NCBI GenBank assembly: GCA_003242205.1
Contig: QGUR01000064.1
Location: 1 to 17,223 of the forward strand
Length of the DNA stretch: 17,223 bases
Direction: 5' to 3'
Source of the DNA: Chloroflexota bacterium
Lineage (GTDB): Bacteria; Chloroflexota; Anaerolineae; Aggregatilineales; Phototrophicaceae
Shown here: piece after piece, positions 8,693 through 14,714 of the stretch
How positions within the stretch are numbered: position 1 is the stretch's first letter
How the letters are laid out: every line of letters begins with the position of its first letter
Translations under genes and position numbers: made by a program
Notes under the pieces: generated by a model
What the model saw: only the letters and a program-made list of their open reading frames with translations
Databases searched by the model: none
What the model was told of the DNA's origin: nothing

Positions 8693-9696
8693 GCGCGTTT
8701 ACGCTTGGCGGCGAGCTGGTCCATTACGAAGTGCTTGGCCGGGGGCGTCAGGTCATCTTCGTACATGGCTGGATTGGCTCGTGGCGTTACTGGATTCCGA
8801 CACTCCAGTATTTGCAAGCCAAATATCGCGTTTACGCGCTCGATCTGTTCGGCTTTGGCGATTCGGGCAAAAACCCAGACCGCTATTCACTGGAACATCA
8901 GGTGGAGTTGCTGGCAGACTTCCAGCGCGAACTGGGCGTACCCAAGGCGGCGTTTGTCGGGCACGGGCTGGGCGCGCTGGTCGTCCTCGAATATACCCGG
9001 CGCTATCCGCAAAACGTCGCGCGCGTCATGCTGGTTTCGCTGCCGCTGTTCGATACCGGCGATCTCGACCGGCGTGTCCCGGTCAGGCCGCAGGCGGCGA
9101 TGGGGCGTGCGCTGGCGGCAGGTTCGCCGTTGACAGCACCGACCGTGCCGAGCGCCAGCAGCGCGGCCCTGCGTGAGGCGCTGCTGGAAGCGGCGCGCGC
9201 CAGAACGGATCCTACGGCGGCGACTCTGGCGCGTCCTCCAGCCCCAATCGAACCTGCGCCCGCCGAACAACGCCCGCAAAACCCGCTGCAAGCGCTCATC
9301 ACCGACGCCGAATCGATGCTTGCCAAAGCCTTTAAGCGCTCCGAGCCGGAGTACGACAAGCTGAATATCGACGTGCTCAAGACGGATGGCCGGGCCATTC
9401 GCGAGAGCGTCGCAACCTATGATGCCGGGCGTGTGCTGGATACGCTGCGCCTGCTGACCATACCTGCGGTGGTGCTGCACGGGCTTGACGACCCGATCAT
9501 TCAGCCGCCGTCCGATGCCGTCTGGAATTACATCACGGCGGATAAAGAGAATTTGCTGCCGGTGCAACTCCCGAATGTCCGCCACTTCCCAATGCTCGAA
9601 TACGACCTCTACGCCAGTCTGCTGAACGACTTTCTCGACGCGCCGGACGTCAGCCGCCTGGAAATCAAGGAGCGCTGGCGCAGGCGCACCCGCTGA
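8689..9696 (+). CDS. Alpha/beta-hydrolase-fold protein lacking the Ser nucleophile
   Basis: This 335-residue protein has the alpha/beta-hydrolase fold. Early landmarks are VIFVHGW (His26-Gly27, oxyanion-hole region) and DLFGFGDSG (52-60). The nucleophile elbow reads GHGLG (91-95), with Gly93 where G-x-S-x-G enzymes have Ser. The acid (Asp268 in HGLDDP) and base (His299 in RHFPMLE) of the triad are in place. Residues about 133-220, the cap region, are an Ala/Pro-rich, probably flexible insertion. The GTG start at 8689 overlaps the receiver's TGA (GTGA), implying translational coupling and a shared role with the kinase and receiver. By analogy with RsbQ, a hydrolase-fold signalling partner of RsbP, it could sense or modify a small ligand, but without Ser ordinary esterase chemistry is unlikely. 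The fold is confident; the function is unknown. Confidence 0.85.
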   Translation: MSAFTLGGELVHYEVLGRGRQVIFVHGWIGSWRYWIPTLQYLQAKYRVYALDLFGFGDSGKNPDRYSLEHQVELLADFQRELGVPKAAFVGHGLGALVVLEYTRRYPQNVARVMLVSLPLFDTGDLDRRVPVRPQAAMGRALAAGSPLTAPTVPSASSAALREALLEAARARTDPTAATLARPPAPIEPAPAEQRPQNPLQALITDAESMLAKAFKRSEPEYDKLNIDVLKTDGRAIRESVATYDAGRVLDTLRLLTIPAVVLHGLDDPIIQPPSDAVWNYITADKENLLPVQLPNVRHFPMLEYDLYASLLNDFLDAPDVSRLEIKERWRRRTR

Positions 9697-9770
9697 TCCT
9701 CGGCGTTCGCGCCGGTCGCGCTATACTTGGCGCTTTGCTTTGAACCTGTTTCTATGATGGAGCGGAGGCT

Positions 9771-10427
9771 GTGACCAGGCAGGCCCTGATCTTCGCCAAC
9801 GGCGAAATCGACGATGGCCCGACGGTTGACCGCGCGCTGGCAATGGGCGAGAACGCATTGCATATCGCTGCCGACGGCGGGCTGCGGGTGGCGCGCCATT
9901 ACGGTGTTTCTCTCGATCTGATCATCGGGGATATGGACTCGGTCACCGAAAGCGACCTCAGACTGCTTGCCACCGCCGGTGTGCGGATCGAGCGCTTCCC
10001 GCCGGAGAAAAACGAAACCGATCTGGAACTGGCGCTGCTGTGGGCAGCGGAGCAGGGCGTGCAGTGGATACGGATTATCGGCGGGCTAGGCGGGCGGCTG
10101 GATCAAACGCTGAGCAACATTTATCTGTTGGCTTTGCCGGCGCTGCGCGACCGCGATGTCGCGCTGGTGGCCAACCGGCACGAGACCCGCTTGCTATTGC
10201 CGGGCGAAACGTCGATCCATGGCGCGGAGGGTGACACCGTCTCGCTGATTCCGGTCAGCGGTGTGGCGCGCCGGATTCGCACGACGGGCCTGTACTACCC
10301 GCTCAACGATGAAGATCTGCTCTTTGGCCCGGCGCGCGGCGTCAGCAATGTGATGACGGCGGACAAAGCGACCGTTACCTTTACCGAGGGCGTCCTGCTG
10401 CTGGTTCACACGCTGGGAAAGGCGTGA
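9771..10427 (+). CDS. thiN: Thiamine pyrophosphokinase
   Basis: This enzyme transfers pyrophosphate from ATP to thiamine, giving thiamine diphosphate in the cytoplasm. The 218-residue length and motif order match the family: ADGG (34-37), GDMDS (53-57), the PPEKNETD segment (77-84) and GGLGGRLDQ (104-112), which together form the ATP/Mg and catalytic site. The C-terminal third, with GLYYPL and GVSNV, fits the thiamine-binding sandwich domain. The GTG start at 9771 is the only start codon after the in-frame stop at 9741. GGAG at 9759-9762 gives good spacing, while GGAGG at 9764-9768 is too close. A six-codon ORF (ATG 9754) ends in GTGA over this start. The gene lies 74 bases after the hydrolase with no other thiamine genes nearby, consistent with a salvage role. 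It converges on the stress-protein gene. Confidence 0.93.
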   Translation: MTRQALIFANGEIDDGPTVDRALAMGENALHIAADGGLRVARHYGVSLDLIIGDMDSVTESDLRLLATAGVRIERFPPEKNETDLELALLWAAEQGVQWIRIIGGLGGRLDQTLSNIYLLALPALRDRDVALVANRHETRLLLPGETSIHGAEGDTVSLIPVSGVARRIRTTGLYYPLNDEDLLFGPARGVSNVMTADKATVTFTEGVLLLVHTLGKA

Positions 10428-10438
10428 TCGCTTTGTGG

Positions 10439-10465
10439 CTGCCCGGCTATTCCTTATCCGGGCGG
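10439..10465. terminator. Hairpin between convergent thiN and usp (possible terminator)
   Basis: GCCCGG (10441-10446) pairs with CCGGGC (10458-10463) across an 11-base loop, and a C-G and a T-G pair can extend the stem to eight. It lies exactly where thiN (+) and the stress gene (-) meet and covers the stop codon of the latter. Neither side has a clear T-run, so it is only a possible factor-independent terminator or 3'-end stabiliser. Confidence 0.35.
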
Positions 10466-10908
10466 ATGAGCAGCACCGGAACGTCGGTGCACTGCATGAT
10501 TTCGTTGGCGACCGAGCCGAAAAGCAGACGCGCCAGCCCGGAACGCCCGTGTGTGCTCATGACGATCAGGTCAATTTGCTCGCTGCGAACGTAATCGCAG
10601 ATCAGGCGGGCGACGCCATGCCCCTCGATCATGTGCGTGCGGACGTTGACCTGCTCGCCGCGCAATTCCGAACGCAGGCCGACGAGATATTGCTTCATCT
10701 GCTCGCGCATCTGCTGGATCTGCTGATCCTGACCTGCCAGCGCCAGTTCGGGTGTGTATTCGCTGGCCGGTGGGCGCAGAACGTGCAGCAGGATCAGTTC
10801 GGAGTTGTAATTGCGGGCGATGTCGACGGCATGCGGTACGGCGCGTTGCGCCCATCCCGAGCCATCGAGAGGCACGAGGATTTTTCTGTAGCGCTGGTAG
10901 GCTGTCAC
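10447..10908 (-). CDS. Universal stress protein, UspA family, single domain
   Basis: This 153-residue cytoplasmic protein has one USP domain. The N-terminal VPLDGS (12-17) is the usual start of the nucleotide pocket, and the C-terminal STHGRSGLARLLFGSVA (118-134) is the ATP-binding glycine loop, so it probably belongs to the ATP-binding class. VPVLLIRP closes the last beta strand. These proteins bind ATP or AMP and help cells under starvation or oxidative stress; the specific role cannot be read from sequence. The GTG start is set by GGGAGGA at 10914-10920, five bases upstream. A -10-like TACAAT (10938 to 10933 on this strand) and a 12-bp palindrome lie just upstream, without a good -35 box. 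The gene diverges from the PucC-like transporter and converges with thiN. Confidence 0.9.
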   Translation of the reverse strand: MTAYQRYRKILVPLDGSGWAQRAVPHAVDIARNYNSELILLHVLRPPASEYTPELALAGQDQQIQQMREQMKQYLVGLRSELRGEQVNVRTHMIEGHGVARLICDYVRSEQIDLIVMSTHGRSGLARLLFGSVANEIMQCTDVPVLLIRPDKE

Positions 10909-10920
10909 GGTCGTCCTCCC

Positions 10921-10932
10921 TGAATATATTCA
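10921..10932. promoter_or_regulatory. Perfect 12-bp palindrome upstream of usp
   Basis: TGAATATATTCA is perfectly self-complementary. It sits directly upstream of the stress-gene Shine-Dalgarno sequence and directly downstream of the -10-like TACAAT on the minus strand, where a repressor site would block transcription. The sequence is AT-rich against a GC-rich background. No regulator was recognised. Confidence 0.35.
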
Positions 10933-10962
10933 ATTGTATCATGTTGCGCGGCAAACCTCCGG

Positions 10963-10990
10963 TTGACTTTCTGCCGGCCACCTCTATAAT
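10963..10990 (+). promoter_or_regulatory. Sigma70-type promoter for the PucC-like transporter
   Basis: TTGACT at 10963-10968 and a perfect TATAAT at 10985-10990 are separated by 16 bases. Transcription would begin near 10997, giving a leader of about 30 bases before the ATG at 11025. This is the best promoter match in the window. Confidence 0.6.
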
Positions 10991-11024
10991 CGCTCCGCAA
11001 TTCTGCGTAAATCTACAAAAATCG

Positions 11025-12455
11025 ATGAAAATGACACATTCACAGCCAGAACATCTGCCGGTAAGTCGGAATCTCAAAATCGGTCTGTTCCATCTCGGCT
11101 CCGGTATGGCGGACGTACTGGCGACCGGTGTCTGGAACCGCATCATGATCGCTGACCTCGGTTTCAGCGCGACGCCGATCGGCCTTCTCGTCAGCCTGCG
11201 CTATTTTCTCTCTCCTCTGGGCATCTGGGCGGGCCGTATTTCCGACCGCCGCGCCGTTGCCGGTTATCGTCGCCTTTTCTGGATCTGGCTGGGACGCGCG
11301 ATGATGGTTGCCAGCCTGTTTGGGCTGGGCCTCAGCACGGCGCATGTGGCGCGAGGCGGCGAGGTTACGCTGGCCGTATGGCTGGCGCTGGCGCTTTCGC
11401 TGCTGTTGTTCAGTCTCGGCAACGCCATCTCCGGCAGCACGTTTCTGGCGCTGATTTATGACCTCGCCCCGGAACACCAGCGCGGGCGAGCCGTCGGTTT
11501 GGTGTGGACGTTCCTGCTGGTCGGTTTTTCGGTCGGCGGCGTGCTGTTCGGCGTCATGCTGCCGTCCGGCGGCGACTTCGCCCGGCTGGAGGACGCGGTC
11601 ATCGGCGAGCGCGTGATCGACCTGTTCGGCACGGGCTTCCTTAATTTCTCGCCGCAAACGCTGCAAAATCTCTTTATCTATTCGGCCATCATCATGGCCG
11701 TGCTGTGGTTTGTCTCGCTTGCCGGCGAAGAGCGGCGTGCGCGTACGGCTGTGGCAGCCGAACCTGCGCCCGAATCCAGTTCGCTGAGGCACGATCTGGG
11801 TCTGGCATGGAATAACCGGCAGACCCGGCTTTTTTTCTGGTTCCTCAGCCTGTCGATGATCTGTTCGTTCGCGCAGGACTTGATACTGGAGCCGTTTGCC
11901 GGCGATGTTTTCAACATGGACGCCCGCCACACGACGCGCTTCGCCGCCTACTGGGGTAGCATGTCGATCCTCGGCACGCTGGTGTTTCTGGCGCTTTCCC
12001 GGCGCATCCCCCGGCTGACGAACGCGGTGACCAGCATCATCGGCGTGGCGACGCTGCTGCTGACGTTCGTGGTTTTCTCGGTTTCCGCCCTCGGCCATGT
12101 GCGCGGGCTGGTGACGCCGGGCCTGATCCTGCTCGGCATCGGGCTGGGCATCTGGAATGTCGGCACGCTCGGTCTGATGATGGACATGAGTCCCTTCGGG
12201 CGCGCCGGCACGTTCCTCGGCTTCTGGACGCTCGTTTCCACGATGGCGCGTGGCTTTGGCGTTTCCTTCGGCGGCATCCTGCGCGATCTGGTGTTGCACC
12301 TGACCGGCAATCTGAACATCGCCTATGGCACGGTTTTTGTGCTTGAGGCTATTGGGCTGGTGGTGTGTCTGGCCATTCTGTCGCGCATCAACGTCAGCGC
12401 GTTCAAGTCGGAAACGACCGAAGCGGCAGCGGTTTTCGCCGGCGCGATGGACTGA
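11025..12455 (+). CDS. BCD/PucC-family major facilitator transporter
   Basis: This 476-residue integral membrane protein has about twelve hydrophobic segments. It matches the PucC/LhaA branch of the major facilitator superfamily: GVWNRIMIADLG (35-46), the GRISDRR loop (70-76), PEHQRGRAVGLVW (149-161), QDLILEPFAGDVF (284-296) followed by TTRFAAYWGS, and MDMSPFGRAGTFLGFW (386-401) with GGILRD (416-421). In purple bacteria these proteins assist bacteriochlorophyll delivery and antenna assembly. No pigment or reaction-centre gene is in this window, so the substrate here is open. The reading frame is open upstream to 10752, but ATG 11025 (or ATG 11031, two codons later) is preferred because it directly follows the promoter at 10963-10990 and matches the family N-terminus. 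No strong Shine-Dalgarno sequence is visible. MurJ follows 58-112 bases downstream, depending on its start. Confidence 0.85.
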   Translation: MKMTHSQPEHLPVSRNLKIGLFHLGSGMADVLATGVWNRIMIADLGFSATPIGLLVSLRYFLSPLGIWAGRISDRRAVAGYRRLFWIWLGRAMMVASLFGLGLSTAHVARGGEVTLAVWLALALSLLLFSLGNAISGSTFLALIYDLAPEHQRGRAVGLVWTFLLVGFSVGGVLFGVMLPSGGDFARLEDAVIGERVIDLFGTGFLNFSPQTLQNLFIYSAIIMAVLWFVSLAGEERRARTAVAAEPAPESSSLRHDLGLAWNNRQTRLFFWFLSLSMICSFAQDLILEPFAGDVFNMDARHTTRFAAYWGSMSILGTLVFLALSRRIPRLTNAVTSIIGVATLLLTFVVFSVSALGHVRGLVTPGLILLGIGLGIWNVGTLGLMMDMSPFGRAGTFLGFWTLVSTMARGFGVSFGGILRDLVLHLTGNLNIAYGTVFVLEAIGLVVCLAILSRINVSAFKSETTEAAAVFAGAMD

Positions 12456-12513
12456 GGCCCGTTCATCAGATCATTCTACAAACAGGACGGTGCGTTCCGG
12501 CGCAACTTCGGTT

Positions 12514-14256
12514 ATGATGCAGCCTGCGTTGGCGCAGGATTATGACCGAGAAGTGCAGCGTCCTCCGATGAGTTCATCCACCTTCGCGCTTTCCAATCGA
12601 CAGGTTATGCGCGCCGCTGTCGTCATGCTGTTTGGCTTTGCGACCAGCGGCGTGCTTGGGTTCGTCCGCACGGCAGTGCTTGGCGCTACCTTTGGGACCA
12701 GCACGGCGCTGGATTCGTTCTACGCTGCCCAGCGGCTTCCTGAGGCGCTTTACGTTCTGGTCGCGGGTGGGGCGCTCGGTTCATCGTTCATTCCCGTGTT
12801 TGCGCGTTTTCGCGCTCAGGACGAGGCGGCAGGCTGGCGACTGGCCAGCGCCGTCATGACGTGCACCACGCTGGTTGCGACGGTTCTGGCCGTGATCGTA
12901 GCTTTGCTTGCCCCGCAGCTTGTGCCGGCCATTCTTGCGCCCGGCCAGCCGCCGGACGTGCAGGCGTTGATCGCGTCGCTGGTTCAGGTCATGATGGCCA
13001 CGGTTGCGATTTTCAGCATCAGCGGCCTGCTGATGGGTATCCTCAACGCCTACCAGTTGTTCACCCTGCCCGCGCTGGCGCTGAGCATGAACAACATCGG
13101 CCTGATTATCGGGGCGCTGGTCTTTGCGCGCGCGCTGCCGCCGATGTACGTGCCGGGTTTCGTGACGGATGCCGACATTTACGGGCTTGCGTTGGGGAGC
13201 GCCCATCACCGGCTGCCCCAGCTCATGCTCGGCACGCTATCGGCGAACGTCTACGGGCCTGCGCTTGGGGCGGTGCTCGGCGCGCTGCTGCACCTGCTGG
13301 TGCAATTGCCCGGCCTGCCCCGGATCGGCGCGCGCCTGCGGATTTTGCCCGACCCGCGCGTGCCGGGCGTGCGCGATGTGCTGCTGCTCATGGGACCGCG
13401 CGTGCTTGGGCTGGGCGTGGTACAGGTCAACTTCATCGTTAACGCCGCGCTGTCGTCGTCGATGATCGAAGGTAGTTACACGGCGCTAACAACGGCTTTC
13501 ACGCTGATGTTTTTCGTGCTCGGCATCATCGCGCAGAGCGTCGGCGCAGCGGTCTTTCCGACGCTTTCGGCGCTCTCCGCTACTGCGGACTACGACGGGT
13601 TCAAGGAAAGGCTGACGGGGGCGCTGCGCGGCGTGCTCTTTCTCGCCATTCCGGCGACGGTTGGGCTGGTGGTGTTGGGCGAGCCGGTGATCACCGTGTT
13701 GTTTGAACATGGCGCATGGACGCGGGAAAGCACACAGGCGACTGCATGGGCGCTGGCTTTCTTCGCGGTCGGCGTGGTCGGCTTCGCCGCGCTGGAAATC
13801 CTGTCGCGCGCCTTCTATGCCCTGTCGGATACGCGCACGCCGGTCGGCGTTGGCGTCGTGGCGATGGTGGCGAATATCGCGCTCAGCCTGGTGTTTATCC
13901 GGTTTATCGGAGACCCGAACGACCTGAGCCGAGGGCCTTTTGCCGGGCTGGCGCTGGCAAACGCGGTTACGACGCTGGTCGAAGCGCTGGCGTTGTGGTG
14001 GCTGCTGCGCCGTCGTATCGGCAGCATGGGCGACCGGGCGCTTGCCGGGATTACCCTGCGCCTGCTGGCCGCTGCCGGCATCATGGGGCTGGTTGTCTGG
14101 CTGCTGTTGGGCGTGCTTGAACCCTCCGGCCCGCTGCTGGTGGTCGCAGGCGGCACGGCTGCCGGGGCCGTCGTGTTCTTCGGGCTGGCCACGCTGTTCG
14201 GCATCGAGGAAGCGCGCTCGATTCCACGTCTGCTGGCGGCGCGTATCAGAGCTTAA
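12514..14256 (+). CDS. murJ: MurJ/MviN-family lipid flippase, atypical
   Basis: This is a polytopic membrane protein of the MOP superfamily. The family flips lipid II across the inner membrane for peptidoglycan synthesis. Family hallmarks are SGVLGFVRTAVLGATFG, LDSFYAAQRLPEALY, AGGALGSSFIPVFARF and AVFPTLSALS, with about fourteen hydrophobic segments. Starts at 12514, 12517 and 12568 are all in frame. 12568 leaves a normal short N-terminus (562 residues), 12514 gives 580, and no Shine-Dalgarno sequence decides. In 12568 numbering, positions equivalent to E. coli MurJ Arg18, Arg52 and Arg270 appear as Gly28, Tyr62 and Thr312, while Arg24 is kept as Arg34. A 24-residue stretch between IYGLALG (204-210) and VYGPALG (228-234) looks inserted. 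It may flip lipid II or be a paralogue for another lipid-linked substrate. The family is certain, the substrate less so. Confidence 0.85.
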   Translation: MMQPALAQDYDREVQRPPMSSSTFALSNRQVMRAAVVMLFGFATSGVLGFVRTAVLGATFGTSTALDSFYAAQRLPEALYVLVAGGALGSSFIPVFARFRAQDEAAGWRLASAVMTCTTLVATVLAVIVALLAPQLVPAILAPGQPPDVQALIASLVQVMMATVAIFSISGLLMGILNAYQLFTLPALALSMNNIGLIIGALVFARALPPMYVPGFVTDADIYGLALGSAHHRLPQLMLGTLSANVYGPALGAVLGALLHLLVQLPGLPRIGARLRILPDPRVPGVRDVLLLMGPRVLGLGVVQVNFIVNAALSSSMIEGSYTALTTAFTLMFFVLGIIAQSVGAAVFPTLSALSATADYDGFKERLTGALRGVLFLAIPATVGLVVLGEPVITVLFEHGAWTRESTQATAWALAFFAVGVVGFAALEILSRAFYALSDTRTPVGVGVVAMVANIALSLVFIRFIGDPNDLSRGPFAGLALANAVTTLVEALALWWLLRRRIGSMGDRALAGITLRLLAAAGIMGLVVWLLLGVLEPSGPLLVVAGGTAAGAVVFFGLATLFGIEEARSIPRLLAARIRA

Positions 14257-14355
14257 ATATCCCAAACTGGCTCATGTGAACGCTTTTATCCCAAGTTTTT
14301 CCCAAATTTGGGATATTTTGTGATTCTCTCATTTGACATTGGGAAAATTTTGGGT
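14257..14355. repeat. AT-rich cluster of six TCCCAA/TTGGGA motifs
   Basis: Three TCCCAA copies (14260-14265, 14289-14294, 14300-14305) are followed by three in the opposite sense: TTGGGA at 14308-14313 and 14339-14344, and TTGGGT at 14350-14355. ATATCCCAAA (14257-14266) and TTTGGGATAT (14307-14316) are perfect inverted repeats, and CCCAAATTTGGG (14301-14312) is a 12-bp palindrome. TATCCCAA (14287-14294) can also pair with TTGGGATA (14308-14315) over a 13-base loop before TTTT, which could terminate murJ. A perfect TTGACA lies at 14333-14338 with no matching -10. The cluster could be a protein-binding array, a terminator, or both. Confidence 0.5.
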
Positions 14356-14498
14356 GGAGCGAACCGGGTGTTATCGTTCGCGGCCCTCGCGCTCCAGCAC
14401 GATCAGCCAGCCTTCAATTTCCGCCGTTTTTCTGCTTCACCTCAATGCAGGCGGGAGAGCGCGCCGGCCTGTTTGCCAGCCCGCCTCTCTCGCCGCAG
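14356..14498. other. Remainder of the murJ-xseB convergent intergenic region
   Basis: No convincing gene is present. GCGAAC (14359-14364) and GTTCGC (14376-14381) form a six-base-pair hairpin with an 11-base loop. On the minus strand it precedes an A/T-rich stretch, and it could end xseAB transcripts. AGGCGGG (14449-14455) and CCCGCCT (14480-14486) form another inverted repeat just past the xseB stop, without a T-run. The short plus-strand open frames here have no recognisable product. Confidence 0.35.
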
Positions 14499-14714
14499 CT
14501 AATTCATCGGCTCCAGTCGCCCGTCGTCCGTGAGGCGGCTGACGCGCAGTTCAGCTTGGTCCAGCAGGGTCTGGCAGTGTTCGGATAACCGGCGTCCCCG
14601 TTCAAACAGCGCGACCGATTCTTCCAGCGAAAGCTCGCCTGATTCCAGTTTCAGAACAATGGCTTCCAGTTCGGCGTAGGCATCTTCAAAAGAGAGTTCG
14701 TTTATATCGCTCAT
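14499..14714 (-). CDS. xseB: Exodeoxyribonuclease VII small subunit
   Basis: This 71-residue cytoplasmic subunit binds XseA to form exonuclease VII, which degrades single-stranded DNA from both ends and acts in mismatch repair and damage tolerance. The sequence is classic XseB: FEDAYAELEAIVLKLESGEL, then LEESVALFERGRRLSEHCQ, then LLDQAELRV, predicted to form two helices. Its length is normal. The ATG at 14714 lies inside the end of xseA, so the genes overlap by 29 bases and are surely one transcript with likely translational coupling. It ends at TAG 14501-14499, facing murJ. Confidence 0.95.
   Translation of the reverse strand: MSDINELSFEDAYAELEAIVLKLESGELSLEESVALFERGRRLSEHCQTLLDQAELRVSRLTDDGRLEPMN

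Noticed and set aside
9701..9733. Terminator between the hydrolase and thiN
   Set aside because: CGGCG-TTCG-CGCCG can form a small hairpin at 9701-9714, but no T-run follows it and the next possible stem is only four pairs, so I do not call a terminator.
11040..12299. Minus-strand open frame of 419 codons
   Set aside because: It is antisense to the PucC-like transporter, is extremely rich in His, Gln, Arg and Glu, and has no motif. The transporter frame has a promoter and family signatures.
14257..14355. CRISPR array or attachment site
   Set aside because: The repeated unit is only six to ten bases, copies are in both orientations at irregular spacing, and no cas, integrase or tRNA gene is nearby.
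14308..14502. Plus-strand open frame of 64 codons between murJ and xseB
   Set aside because: It starts inside the TCCCAA/TTGGGA repeat cluster, has no ribosome site and no recognisable product, and is best explained by chance.
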